Shown piece by piece: positions 1 through 8,685 of a stretch of DNA of 64,000 nucleotides. The notes below the pieces were generated by a model. The model saw nothing but the letters and a program-made list of their open reading frames with translations. It ran no database searches and was not told the origin of the DNA. The stretch's first letter is position 1, and each line of letters begins with the position of its first letter. A program made the translations under genes and the position numbers. Source of the DNA: Hyphomicrobiales bacterium (GTDB lineage: Bacteria; Pseudomonadota; Alphaproteobacteria; Rhizobiales; Rhizobiaceae); contig UBJO01000016.1 in assembly GCA_900465665.1 (NCBI GenBank), positions 124,001 to 188,000 on the forward strand, read 5' to 3'.

Positions 1-471
1 GTTATAGGGGTAATCCTTGGGGAATACGCCCATGCGGATCTTGTTGAAACGTGCGGTCTTCAGTGTCTCGAGCGTCTGCGCCTGCATCTCGAGCGGCTGA
101 TGCGTCCAGGCATAGCAGGTCGTGCCGAAGGAGAGGAACGGCTTGCCGTCGGCATAGGCGAAATGGAACTTGTTGCGCACCCGAACCGGGCCATGGTTGC
201 CCGCAGAAGGTGCGGTGGCGACGAATGCGCCGGTCTTGCCGTTGAGCTCAGCGGTCTGCGAGCGCGTCTGGAACGACCACTCGCCTTCGACATCGGGCAT
301 GAAGCGCACGCGATAAACGCCGTCGCCATCATAGAAGCCCGGCACGCGAACTTCGCGGCTCTTGTGGGTGAAGACGGCGTCGAGGCTCACGTCGAGATAA
401 GGATTGCCGCTAGACGGTCCGTTGAAGGCCGCTTCGAACACACCCCATTTTTCGACTGTTGCTGTGGACAT
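1..471 (-). CDS. Glycoside hydrolase, DUF5060/DUF4038 type (3' part beyond window)
   Basis: The first 157 residues are present and the gene runs off the left edge, so the catalytic residues cannot be inspected. Residues about 8-85 look like the beta-sandwich DUF5060 domain (note VEGEWSFQTRS). The chain then enters a segment typical of the DUF4038 (beta/alpha)8 barrel (FLSFGTTCYAWTHQ). DUF4038 proteins include GH140 apiosidases, which release D-apiose from plant rhamnogalacturonan II. No signal peptide is visible at this start, which suggests a cytoplasmic enzyme acting on an imported oligosaccharide. It is the last visible gene of the operon with the upstream permeases (gap 36 nt). Family membership is seen; an apiosidase role is inferred from the neighbouring apiose genes. 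Other beta-glycosidase specificities are possible. Confidence 0.7.
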   Translation of the reverse strand, partial: MSTATVEKWGVFEAAFNGPSSGNPYLDVSLDAVFTHKSREVRVPGFYDGDGVYRVRFMPDVEGEWSFQTRSQTAELNGKTGAFVATAPSAGNHGPVRVRNKFHFAYADGKPFLSFGTTCYAWTHQPLEMQAQTLETLKTARFNKIRMGVFPKDYPYN

Positions 472-507
472 GAAAGATCTCCTCGAAAAACTTTAAATTT
501 CGGTCGC

Positions 508-1395
508 TCAGCCCTTGACCGCACCAGAGGTGAGGCCTGAGACGAAGTACCGTTGGAAAATGAGATAGACGAGCGTTGCGGGCAGGACCGTCATCACGAT
601 GGCGGCGTTCAACTGGCCGTAATCGCTGGAGAACTGGCCCTGGAAGGACATCAGCCCGAGCGGCAGCGTCCACATGTGCTGGTCCTGAAGAAGCACGAGC
701 GCCATCGCGAATTCGTTCCAGGTGGACACGAAATCGAGGATGAGGAGCGCAGCCAGAACCGGCAGGCAGACCGGCAGGAAGATGCGCCGGAAGATGGTGA
801 AGTGAGTGGCGCCGTCGATCAGTGCTGCCTCGGACAGCTCTTTCGGCAGGCCCTTGAAGAAGCCGTGCAGGATGAAGACCTGGTAGGGGACGCCGAAGGC
901 AATGTAGGGCAGGATGACGCCGGGATAGGTGTCGATCAGGCCGAACGAATTGACCAGCGTGAAGAGCGGCGCCAGCATCACCTGGAAGGGGATCATCGTT
1001 CCGAAGACGATGATAAGCAGCAGGAGCTTGCTTACTTTCATCTTGATCTTCGCCAGTGCGTAGGCCGCCATCGCCGACATGGCGAGGCCGAGCGGCACCT
1101 TGAAGACGGTGATGATCACGCTGTTCATGAACGACTCGGCAAAGTTGCCGCGGCTCCATGCACTGGCGTAGTTCTCGAATGCGAACTCGACCGGCGGCAT
1201 GAACGCGCCGGTGCTTGTCACCGCAGCCTTCGTCTTCAGCGATGTGAAGACGATGAAGACGAAAGGCGCGAACCAGACGAGGGCTACGATGATCAGCGCG
1301 ATCCACAGGCCGATCAGGACGGGGTCACGGCCGGGCTTGTTCGTGGTGGTGATGGTTTCAGACACAGAGATCGGTCCTGATGATGTCATCGTCAT
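508..1395 (-). CDS. Carbohydrate ABC transporter permease (MalG/CUT1 type)
   Basis: This 295-residue inner-membrane protein has about six hydrophobic segments. Its cytoplasmic EAA loop (EAALIDGATHFTIFRRIFLP) is the ATPase contact site of binding-protein-dependent permeases. Length and motif fit the MalG/UgpE family. Its start codon overlaps the stop of the upstream permease by one base (TAATG), so the two are translationally coupled and should form a heterodimeric channel. No ATPase gene is present in this operon within the window. It may lie to the left, or a shared MsmK-like ATPase may be used. The substrate is unknown; an apiose-containing oligosaccharide is an inference from the hydrolase downstream. 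Confidence 0.92.
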   Translation of the reverse strand: MTMTSSGPISVSETITTTNKPGRDPVLIGLWIALIIVALVWFAPFVFIVFTSLKTKAAVTSTGAFMPPVEFAFENYASAWSRGNFAESFMNSVIITVFKVPLGLAMSAMAAYALAKIKMKVSKLLLLIIVFGTMIPFQVMLAPLFTLVNSFGLIDTYPGVILPYIAFGVPYQVFILHGFFKGLPKELSEAALIDGATHFTIFRRIFLPVCLPVLAALLILDFVSTWNEFAMALVLLQDQHMWTLPLGLMSFQGQFSSDYGQLNAAIVMTVLPATLVYLIFQRYFVSGLTSGAVKG

Positions 1396-2291
1396 TATTC
1401 GGTGTCCTCATGCTTCTGCGTCCAGCGCAGGTACGGCACGACGATCGCGATGGTGATCAGCAGCAGCACGACGGAGATGGCAGCGCCCCTACCGAAATCG
1501 AAGATCTGCATGGCCTGCGTGAAGGCCCAGAGCGCCAGCATCTGCGTGGACTGCGCGGGTCCGCCGCCGGTCAGGCCGTAGACGATGTCGAATGCCTTGA
1601 GCGACGAGATGATCGAGAGCACCAGCACGATGGTCATCGTTGTACGAAGCGCGGGAAAAGTGACGTGCTTGAAGATCGCCCAGCGTCCGGCGCCGTCGAT
1701 CCGGGCGGCCTCGACTAGGGTCTGTGAAACACCCTGCAGGCCGGCCAGGAACAGCACCATCGAAAAGCCGACGGACTGCCAGAGATAGGCGATGAAGACG
1801 GAATAGAGCGCGATGTTGCGGTCGCCAAGCCAGTCCTTGATCCACATCTGCAGACCCATATTGGTCATGAGCTGGCTGAAGAGACCGAAGAAGGGGTCGT
1901 ACATCCACTTCCACATCGTTGCGACGGCGATCGGCGCGATGATGACGGGCAGATAAAAGATGGCGCGGAACGTGTTGCGGCCGAAGATCTTCTGATTGAG
2001 CGTCAGCGCCAGAAGCAGGCCGACCATCGGCGGGAAGATGACGCACATGACCGTCCAGATGACGGTGTTCTTGAAAGCCACCCAGAACACCGGATCGCGC
2101 GTGAAAATGTACTGGTAGTTCGCCAGGCCGACGAAGGGGCGTTGCGGATCTAGTCCGTTCCACTTCTGGAAGCTGAGGACCACGACGTTTAGCATCGGGT
2201 AAAGCGCGAAGACCGCGTAGATCGCCATGGCAGGCGCGAGCAACAGGAGTGCTTGGAAGCGCGGGTCGTGTGTTCGATTTTTCAATGACAT
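1395..2291 (-). CDS. Carbohydrate ABC transporter permease (MalF/UgpA type)
   Basis: A 298-residue inner-membrane protein with six predicted transmembrane segments and the EAA loop EAARIDGAGRWAIFKHVTFP. It fits the first permease of CUT1 sugar importers (UgpA/MalF family, short form). It lies between the substrate-binding protein gene upstream (gap 99 nt, containing a hairpin) and the second permease downstream (one-base overlap). It should pair with the downstream protein to form the translocation pore for an oligosaccharide or glycoside delivered by the binding protein. Specificity cannot be read from the sequence. Confidence 0.92.
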   Translation of the reverse strand: MSLKNRTHDPRFQALLLLAPAMAIYAVFALYPMLNVVVLSFQKWNGLDPQRPFVGLANYQYIFTRDPVFWVAFKNTVIWTVMCVIFPPMVGLLLALTLNQKIFGRNTFRAIFYLPVIIAPIAVATMWKWMYDPFFGLFSQLMTNMGLQMWIKDWLGDRNIALYSVFIAYLWQSVGFSMVLFLAGLQGVSQTLVEAARIDGAGRWAIFKHVTFPALRTTMTIVLVLSIISSLKAFDIVYGLTGGGPAQSTQMLALWAFTQAMQIFDFGRGAAISVVLLLITIAIVVPYLRWTQKHEDTE

Positions 2292-2344
2292 GGGTATCTG
2301 CTCCGCGCGACGTGTGTCTGGCGAGTGGCATTGGATTGAGCGGT

Positions 2345-2374
2345 GGTCGGTCCCAGCAAGGTGCGGGACCGACC
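2345..2374 (-). promoter_or_regulatory. Intergenic hairpin between binding-protein and permease genes
   Basis: Perfect 10-bp inverted repeat GGTCGGTCCC / GGGACCGACC with a 10-nt loop, just after the binding-protein stop codon. It lacks a following T-run on the minus strand. It therefore looks more like an mRNA 3'-end stabiliser or partial attenuator than a full terminator. Such hairpins raise binding-protein levels relative to permeases, as in malE-malF of enterics. Confidence 0.6.
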
Positions 2375-2390
2375 GATGTCCTGGGAGGAC

Positions 2391-3629
2391 TTAGGTGCGA
2401 CCGGCGATGAACGTCTGCAGCTGCTTCGCTGCATCGGCAGGTGCCGTGTTGCCGGCTGCGACGTCATTGATCACGCGGAAATACTCGGTCGTGACGTCAA
2501 GCGGGAAGGCCTGGTCGCCGTTCATGTAGACCTTGCCGTAGGTCTTGAAGACATCGAGCCATTCGGCTTCCAGCGGCTTCTGGTTCGCGTACTGGACGTT
2601 CTTGTTGACCGATGTCGAGCTGATCTGGCCGACAAGATCCTGCTGAACCTTGGTGGACAGGAAGTAGTCGAGGAACTTCGCGGCGAGATCCGGATGCGGG
2701 CTCTTGGTGCTGATGTAGTTATACTCGGCAAAACCGTAGAGGCGCTGCGTGTTGGTCGGGAACGGGAACATGCCGTAGTCGTCGAGGTTGGCGCCGCTGG
2801 TTTCCAGCTGGCTGACCAGCCAGTCGCCTTCAAGCATCATCGCCGCGCGTCCTGCCGTGAACAGGCTGTAGGACTGCTTGTTGTCGATGCCCATGAAAGG
2901 CTGCAGCGTATAATCCTTCGTCCACTTGGCGAATTCGGTGAAGGCGTCGGTGGCGCAAGGTTCCGTGGACCAGTCCGCCTTCATGGCCTTCAGCGCGTCG
3001 TGCTTTTCGGCACCGCACTTTGTTTCCAGGATGACGTCCATCAGGCGCATGACGTGCCAGTTGACCGACCCGCCGAAGGTGAAGGCGGGAATGCCGGCGG
3101 CCTTCAGTTTTTCAGCGGCGGCCAGAAACTCTTCGTAGGTCTTTGGCTCTTCGGTGATGCCGGCCTGCTGGAACAGCTTCTTGTTGTAGTAGACGGCTTC
3201 GCCCTTGAAGGTGAAGGGAACGCCATGCTTGCCACCCGGATAGAGGTCGGCGAATGCGGCGGCGGCCGGCAGCAGCTCGTCGTTCCACTTGTATTCGGTG
3301 TAATACTTGTCGAGCGGCGCCGAGAGGCCGGCCTTCACATATTCGCCGCCCAGGCCAAGGCCTGCCCAGCTGAAGTAGATGTCGGGGCCCTTGTTCGAGC
3401 CGGCTGCGACACGCAGCGCGGTCTTGTGCTCATCGATGGCGCGCTGAACGATTTCAACCTTGGTGCCGGGGTTTGCAGCTTCGAAGTCGGTTGCGACCTT
3501 CTTGAGCGCGACGTTGGCGGCGTTGTTGTCGAAGTTCAGCGTCCAGAGCGTCAGGTCTTCCGCTTTCAGGCTCGTCGCAGTGATCGCGAGCACGGATAGC
3601 GTGGCCATGAGTGTAGTCTTGATCGTCAT
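2391..3629 (-). CDS. Sugar ABC transporter substrate-binding protein (CUT1)
   Basis: A 412-residue periplasmic protein of the extracellular solute-binding family 1. The chosen ATG is preceded by GGGAGGGTTTA, an excellent ribosome site, and gives a clean Sec signal (MTIKTTLMATLSVLAITATS, cleaved near LKA/ED). Starting further upstream would bury that signal. Mature features typical of the family are an N-terminal DLTLWTL strand, a central YYNKKLF segment and an aromatic-rich C-terminal lobe. It delivers a sugar or oligosaccharide to the two downstream permeases. It is divergent from the ROK regulator gene, which probably controls it through the shared intergenic region. Confidence 0.92.
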   Translation of the reverse strand: MTIKTTLMATLSVLAITATSLKAEDLTLWTLNFDNNAANVALKKVATDFEAANPGTKVEIVQRAIDEHKTALRVAAGSNKGPDIYFSWAGLGLGGEYVKAGLSAPLDKYYTEYKWNDELLPAAAAFADLYPGGKHGVPFTFKGEAVYYNKKLFQQAGITEEPKTYEEFLAAAEKLKAAGIPAFTFGGSVNWHVMRLMDVILETKCGAEKHDALKAMKADWSTEPCATDAFTEFAKWTKDYTLQPFMGIDNKQSYSLFTAGRAAMMLEGDWLVSQLETSGANLDDYGMFPFPTNTQRLYGFAEYNYISTKSPHPDLAAKFLDYFLSTKVQQDLVGQISSTSVNKNVQYANQKPLEAEWLDVFKTYGKVYMNGDQAFPLDVTTEYFRVINDVAAGNTAPADAAKQLQTFIAGRT

Positions 3630-3861
3630 TAAACCCTCCCTTGTGCGGTCCTCTCCGCTAATGTTCACACTCTCGAAAATTCCGATTGGAGTCAAGACTT
3701 ATTTCGTAAATGAACAAAGTCGATTGCACAAACGCCCGAAGTTGGGCTTAATGTTTCGAGGCCACAGGTTTTGCTCGCAAAATAGGCGACAATATTTTCT
3801 GATCAGAAATATGTTGCGACCTCGCGGCGAGTCAGGGCTATTTCATGGGGAGGAGCTATGA
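3630..3861. promoter_or_regulatory. Divergent promoter region between CUT1 operon and ROK gene
   Basis: The 232-bp AT-richer spacer must hold both divergent promoters. It contains the palindrome annotated at 3796-3809 and a GGGGAGGAGC ribosome site just before the ROK start. I did not find a convincing sigma-70 pair by eye. Confidence 0.5.
3796..3809. promoter_or_regulatory. Candidate ROK-regulator operator
   Basis: TTTCTGATCAGAAA is a perfect 14-bp palindrome lying 53 bp before the ROK start and 167 bp before the binding-protein start. NagC/XylR-type ROK repressors bind AT-flanked palindromes of this size, so it is the best operator candidate. Binding is inferred. Confidence 0.5.
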
Positions 3862-5061
3862 ATGGTTGGCATCAGGGAACTTTTCGAGGATCAGGCCTCG
3901 CCGGCAGGGCGCATCGTGCGTGCCATCGCCGCGATCGGATCCGCGACCGCGACACAGTTGGTGAAGTCGACAGGCTTGGCGCGGTCAACCGTCTCCACGC
4001 TTCTCACCGAGTTGAAGGACAGTGGCGTCGTTCTGGACGTCGACACGAAGAGCAACGGTTTTGGGCGACCATCGCAGCTCTTGTCCCTGAACCCGGCGGC
4101 AGGCCGATGCGCTGGTGTGCTCCTAGGCCTTGGTGAAATCCGGATCGCGATCTGCGACCTCGCCCACACCGTATTGTCGGACATCTGGTTCGCAATGGAT
4201 ACAGACTATACGCCCGAGGACGCCGCCAGACGCGTGCGGGCCAGTCTGGAGGAGCAATGCGCCTTGCTCGGCATTGATATGTCCGAGCTGCTGGGCGTAG
4301 GGTTGGCGATTTCCGCGCCCGTCTCCTATGATGGTGAGATCCTCAACGGCTCTATCCTGCCGACATGGTGCGGCACCAACATCGCCGATGTGTTTTCCGA
4401 GCAGCTCGGCTGCCCGATCCACGTCGAAAACGAGAGCCATTGCGGCGCGCTCGCGGAAATGACCTGGGGAGCCGCCATTGGGGAGACGAATTTCGTCCTC
4501 TTCAAGTTCGACCTCGGTATCGGCGGCGCCATCGTCATCGACAGCACGGTGCAGCGCGGGGCTCATGGATATGCCGCCGAGTTCGGCCACATGTCGCTCG
4601 ATCCGCGTGGACCGCTATGTCGCTGCGGCAATCGCGGCTGTCTGGAGACCTTCGCCGGCGGGTTCCAGCTGCTGAGATATGCCGAGCAATCCTTCGGCGC
4701 GCCCGTCAGCATAGAGCAGTTTGTCGAACGCGCGCGTAATGGCGATCCCGGATATGCGCGGCTTGTCGATGACGCGGCCGAAATGGCGGGCTGGGGAATG
4801 GGAATCGCCTTCACCATCCTCAATCCGCCCCTGTTCATCATCGCCGGCAAGCTGGCGGAGGTGGGGGAGAGCTTCATCGATGGCCTAGAGCGCAGTTTCG
4901 CCCGCCACTCCATCGCGCCGCCCGCCCATTCGCCGGAAAAGCGCAGGCCTCGCTTCGTGGTCGGCACGTTCCGGGGCAATGACGACACGGTCATGGGCGC
5001 GGTGGCGCTCGTGCTGAGGCAACACGGGCGGATCGCCAACGAAGCGTCGCCCGTTTCCTGA
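3862..5061 (+). CDS. ROK-family transcriptional regulator
   Basis: A 399-residue regulator with an N-terminal winged-helix DNA-binding domain (residues about 15-75, including ATQLVKSTGLARSTVSTLL). It is followed by a sugar-kinase-like ROK domain. The ROK zinc site is intact (CRCGNRGC, Cys253, Cys255, Cys260), as is the glycine-rich LGIGGAIVID segment. ATG 3862 directly follows a stop codon in its own frame, so no longer start is possible, and GGGGAGGAGC precedes it. ROK regulators release DNA on binding a sugar. Divergence from the CUT1 operon suggests it controls that transporter and the hydrolase. It converges with dhaL, whose end lies 27 nt away. Confidence 0.93.
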   Translation: MVGIRELFEDQASPAGRIVRAIAAIGSATATQLVKSTGLARSTVSTLLTELKDSGVVLDVDTKSNGFGRPSQLLSLNPAAGRCAGVLLGLGEIRIAICDLAHTVLSDIWFAMDTDYTPEDAARRVRASLEEQCALLGIDMSELLGVGLAISAPVSYDGEILNGSILPTWCGTNIADVFSEQLGCPIHVENESHCGALAEMTWGAAIGETNFVLFKFDLGIGGAIVIDSTVQRGAHGYAAEFGHMSLDPRGPLCRCGNRGCLETFAGGFQLLRYAEQSFGAPVSIEQFVERARNGDPGYARLVDDAAEMAGWGMGIAFTILNPPLFIIAGKLAEVGESFIDGLERSFARHSIAPPAHSPEKRRPRFVVGTFRGNDDTVMGAVALVLRQHGRIANEASPVS

Positions 5062-5088
5062 TGGCCGAAACAGCGGTTCAGCGGACGC

Positions 5089-5733
5089 CTATTCCGCCGA
5101 CAGGGCGTTTCTGATGCTCGATATGACCATGGTGGCGGATGCTGCTCCGGGGTCTATGTGGCCGAGTGACCGCTCGCCAAGCCGCGCCGAGCGCCCTTTG
5201 CTGGCAACCATGTCCTTGGTCGCATCGCGACCCTGTTCGGCCGCTTGCAACGCCTGCGAAAGGCATTGCCGCACGCTGTCGCCACGTGCCCTGGCCTCTT
5301 CGCAAGCCGCCGCAGACGGCGCCCAGGCATCCACCATCGTCTTCTCGCCGATTTCGGCCTTGCCGCGGTCCTGAATACCCCTCGCGAGCGCGGCGAAGAC
5401 GTCGAGCAGATCATCATCGCCAAGTGTCGCCTTGCCCTTCACCGCTGCGCCGGCGCGCATGAAGGCGGTCGCGTAGAGCGGGCCGGAGGAGGCGCCGACA
5501 GCATTCAGGAACGCCTTGGCAGCGGTGTTGAACACCGTCGTCGGGTCTGTAGCGGCAGGGTCCAGTGCCTCGGTTGCCTTTGCTGCAGCCGCAAAGCCGA
5601 GCTCCATCGCGATGCCGTGGTCAGCGTCGCCAATGACGCCGTCCAGCTGGCACAGATTGTCCCGCTCGGCGGTCATCACGCCGGCGATGTCCTGGAACAG
5701 GCGCTGAAGGTCCTTCGTGGTCACGTCACCCAT
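5089..5733 (-). CDS. dhaL: Dihydroxyacetone kinase subunit L (DAK2 domain)
   Basis: A 214-residue protein whose LDGVIGDADHG segment (Asp31, Asp36, Asp38) is the Mg-ADP/ATP-binding motif of DhaL. HIDPGAAS near the C-terminus is also characteristic. The ATG at 5733 overlaps the dhaK stop by one base (TGATG), and is preferred over an upstream in-frame ATG inside dhaK. With DhaK it should phosphorylate dihydroxyacetone or a similar short ketose. No DhaM phosphotransferase subunit is visible, so ATP is the likely donor, as in rhizobial and mycobacterial tetrulose kinases. It is the last gene of the apiose operon. An L-erythrulose kinase role is inferred, not shown. Confidence 0.9.
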   Translation of the reverse strand: MGDVTTKDLQRLFQDIAGVMTAERDNLCQLDGVIGDADHGIAMELGFAAAAKATEALDPAATDPTTVFNTAAKAFLNAVGASSGPLYATAFMRAGAAVKGKATLGDDDLLDVFAALARGIQDRGKAEIGEKTMVDAWAPSAAACEEARARGDSVRQCLSQALQAAEQGRDATKDMVASKGRSARLGERSLGHIDPGAASATMVISSIRNALSAE

Positions 5734-6749
5734 CAGATCGCCTTTCCGCTGCGAAACATCGCGCAGTCGCACGGATGATCAATCAGCGTCTGCAACTCGT
5801 CATCGAGCGCCATGAGCGTGACTGACGCGCCGGCCATCTCGAGAGAAGTGCAATAGTTGCCGACGAGCGAGGTGTGAATGATAAGGCCAGCCTCGTCCAG
5901 TCGCGCCTTGACCCGGCGCATGATGATGTAGAGCTCCATCAGCGGCGTGGAGCCGAGCGAATTGATGAGCACGGCGACGCGCGTGCCCGACGCGATGTTT
6001 GCATCCTTCAGGATCGCATCGAGCAGTTCGTCGGTGACAGCATCGGCCGGTCTCAGCGTTTCGCGCGAGACGCCAGGCTCACCATGGATGCCCATGCCGA
6101 CTTCCATTTCATCGCCGCCGATGTCGAAATTCGGCCGCAACGTCTGCGGCAGAGAGCAGGGGGATAGGGCGACGCCCATGGTGAAGGTGTGGTCGTTGGC
6201 CTTGCGCGCGACACGCTCGACCTCGTCGAACGAGTACATCAGATCACAGGCAGCACCGGCCGCCTTGAAGACGAAGACATTGCCCGCCACGCCGCGGCGC
6301 TTTTCTCGCTGGTCGCGCGGTGCGGAGGCGACGTCGTCGTTGGTCACCACGGTGCGCACGTCGATATCGTCCATGGCAAGCATTTCCGCCGCCATGTCGA
6401 AGTTCATCACGTCGCCGGCGTAGTTGCCATACATGAAGAGAACGCCTGCGCCGTTATCGACCGCCTTTGCGCATTCGATAATCGGATCGGGCGGAGGCGA
6501 GGCGAATACGTTGCCGACAGCGGCCGCGTCCGCGAGCCCCTTGCCGACGAAGCCGAGGAAGCTCGGTTCATGGCCGGAGCCGCCGCCGATCACCAGCCCC
6601 ACCTTGCCATCGCGAGGCCCGTTTTTGGCAACGATCGATCGAGGCGATCCGTCGATGGCGTAGAGATGATCGGGATGTGCCACGAGGATACCCTCGAGCA
6701 TTTCGTCGACCGCCGCGCCGCCGTCATTGATAAGCTTTTTGGTCTTCAC
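5733..6749 (-). CDS. dhaK: Dihydroxyacetone kinase subunit K (DAK1 domain)
   Basis: A 338-residue DAK1 protein. GGGSGHEP (residues 55-62) is the substrate loop. His222 in GIHGEPG is the residue that covalently binds the ketose as a hemiaminal. Length matches stand-alone DhaK. It lies 58 nt after apnL and is coupled to dhaL. Known DhaK relatives in sugar operons phosphorylate dihydroxyacetone, or L-erythrulose (LerK in tetritol pathways). In this operon L-erythrulose would arise only if 3-oxo-isoapionate is decarboxylated before phosphorylation, so its exact job is open. Confidence 0.92.
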   Translation of the reverse strand: MKTKKLINDGGAAVDEMLEGILVAHPDHLYAIDGSPRSIVAKNGPRDGKVGLVIGGGSGHEPSFLGFVGKGLADAAAVGNVFASPPPDPIIECAKAVDNGAGVLFMYGNYAGDVMNFDMAAEMLAMDDIDVRTVVTNDDVASAPRDQREKRRGVAGNVFVFKAAGAACDLMYSFDEVERVARKANDHTFTMGVALSPCSLPQTLRPNFDIGGDEMEVGMGIHGEPGVSRETLRPADAVTDELLDAILKDANIASGTRVAVLINSLGSTPLMELYIIMRRVKARLDEAGLIIHTSLVGNYCTSLEMAGASVTLMALDDELQTLIDHPCDCAMFRSGKAI

Positions 6750-6807
6750 GCTGGTCCTCCCGATTGCCGCGTCTGGAAGGCTATAGCTACGCCTTCCAGA
6801 CGCAAGA

Positions 6808-8685
6808 TCAATCCGAAAGCGCGACGGATGTCGCCTGATATGGGGAAAGAGTGAGCACGCCGCCCATCAGCGCGTCGGAGAGCTTGAGCGGTCCGAGATC
6901 AACCTCCTGCTCTTGGCCGGTGATGTTGACGATCCAGAGCGCCGACGCCGTCGCCGCCTTCGTCGCGAACGCCAGAACGCGCGATGGGTTGGAAGATAGG
7001 CACTCTCGCCACTCGGTGCCGGCGAGACCGGCGAGTGCCTTGACCGCGTTGAAGAGCGGGCGGCGTCCTTCGGCGGTGAAAGGCTCATCCTGTCCGGCAA
7101 GGAGGCCGAAACTGCCGGTCACAGCCGACAGCGTCAGGCATTCCAACTCGGCGTCCAGCACCTTTGCCATATAACCCATCGCGAAGGCTTCCGCAAAGAG
7201 AGCGTTGTGACGCGGATCGGTGTTGGCCATCGGTGTGCGGCCGCCCTTCGGGTTGTCCATCGTTCGGCTTCCGTAAGGATTTTGCCGCATGGGAATGGTC
7301 GATGGACCAATGCGATAGGGCTTGTCGCCATAGATGGCGCGGACCGATCGGGTGATGAAGGGCAGGGCCTCCAATGTCTGCATGACACTGAGGTCGTCAG
7401 CGGCATGGACGATCGGGTTGGTGCAATGGCTGATGAAGGAAAGCGGAGCGGAAGGCACACGCTTGCGGTTGAGCTCGGTGAAATAGCTCAGCATGCCGCC
7501 GCCGATGCGGATATCGGGGAATGCCGCATGCGCGGCTTCGTAGACATCCTCGAGCGGCGGGCATTCTGGCCATTTGCTGCCCGGCGGGGTGGATTGGCGA
7601 TCGACCGACGGCGAGATGATGATCGCGTCCGGCTTGAAGCCAGCATCGCGCATCTGCGTAGCGATCAGCCTGGTCTCGTCGAGGAGCGGCTGCTTGCACG
7701 GCAGCGCGATCTCGAGCGTCGACGTACCGGGATGAAGTCTGGCCACCTCGGCGAAGCGGTGGAAGGCTTCCACTCCATGTCCGGCTGCAGGGTCGAAGTG
7801 GAAGAGCAGTTCCTGCGGCTTGATCTCAGCGAGCACGGCGCTCGCCTTGACCACGGCGTCCGCCTCTTCCGGCGTTACGATCATGCCGATCGCTGGCATG
7901 CGCCCGCGACGCTCGCCGAGCGTCAGCGTCGTCAGCGACGAATGCCCAGTCGTTGTCGCGGCCAATGGCTTCGGACGCTTGTCAGCAATATCGAGGACGA
8001 TGCGCTGTTTGACCGTTTCACCCGCCGGGATCTGGTAGGGCCAGGGCAAAGCGAGCGGGCGCACATAGGTCTTGTAGGAGGCATCCGACCAGTTGCGCTG
8101 GTCTTCCATCTCGAACACGTCGCCTTCCATGCCGCACCGCGCCGTCACATTGGTCATGACGGTGTGGGTGATCGCGCTCATGTTCATGAACGGCTGCCAC
8201 GGCTCGATCTGGTCAGGGAACCGGGTCTCGACGCGCTGTCCGTCGGCATGCTCGACGGTGACGGGTGTGCCGGCCACGCCGACGATCGGGTGGAGAATGC
8301 AAAAGCCGCAGCGGTTTGTCTCGAAGCCCGTGCCGGAGATCGCATCGGCTTCGAAAACGAGTGGCGAGCCGGCTTGCGCCGAAATGCGCACGCCGATCGC
8401 CAGTTCGGTCACATCCGGTCCCTTGCAAAGTGCGGTGTAGCGGACCGAAAAGGCATCGTCTCCCCGCTCGATCTTCAGGTCGGCGATTTCGGGGGCGTAG
8501 GTGCCCCAATCACGATCGCGCACGAGATAGGAGACGGCGCGCAGTACCTCCACACCGTCATAGGCGATCGTGCGCAGATTGCCGTCGCTGAGATCAGCAG
8601 TCAGCCTGCCCGCGGTGAGGCGGACTGGCTTCTGCTCAAGCGCATGCGTTCCGTAGATCCGGAAGCTGTCTGACGGCGTGCTCAT
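6808..8685 (-). CDS. apnL: Probable D-apionate lactonase
   Basis: A 625-residue cytoplasmic protein without signal peptide or membrane segment. Length and neighbours match ApnL, the lactonase that opens D-apionolactone to D-apionate in the oxidative D-apiose pathway described for rhizobia. The start overlaps the apsD stop by 4 nt (ATGA), so the two consecutive enzymes are translationally coupled. Segments such as EPWQPFMNMSAITH and RNWSDASYKTYVRP look conserved for the family, but I cannot point to proven catalytic residues. The assignment rests mostly on size, absence of similarity to common families and operon context. Confidence 0.8.
   Translation of the reverse strand: MSTPSDSFRIYGTHALEQKPVRLTAGRLTADLSDGNLRTIAYDGVEVLRAVSYLVRDRDWGTYAPEIADLKIERGDDAFSVRYTALCKGPDVTELAIGVRISAQAGSPLVFEADAISGTGFETNRCGFCILHPIVGVAGTPVTVEHADGQRVETRFPDQIEPWQPFMNMSAITHTVMTNVTARCGMEGDVFEMEDQRNWSDASYKTYVRPLALPWPYQIPAGETVKQRIVLDIADKRPKPLAATTTGHSSLTTLTLGERRGRMPAIGMIVTPEEADAVVKASAVLAEIKPQELLFHFDPAAGHGVEAFHRFAEVARLHPGTSTLEIALPCKQPLLDETRLIATQMRDAGFKPDAIIISPSVDRQSTPPGSKWPECPPLEDVYEAAHAAFPDIRIGGGMLSYFTELNRKRVPSAPLSFISHCTNPIVHAADDLSVMQTLEALPFITRSVRAIYGDKPYRIGPSTIPMRQNPYGSRTMDNPKGGRTPMANTDPRHNALFAEAFAMGYMAKVLDAELECLTLSAVTGSFGLLAGQDEPFTAEGRRPLFNAVKALAGLAGTEWRECLSSNPSRVLAFATKAATASALWIVNITGQEQEVDLGPLKLSDALMGGVLTLSPYQATSVALSD

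Noticed and set aside
7207..8673. Long plus-strand open frame of 488 codons
   Set aside because: It lies antisense to apnL. Its composition (Arg, Asp and His-rich, no hydrophobic core pattern) is that of a high-GC shadow frame, and apnL has coupled starts and a sensible protein.
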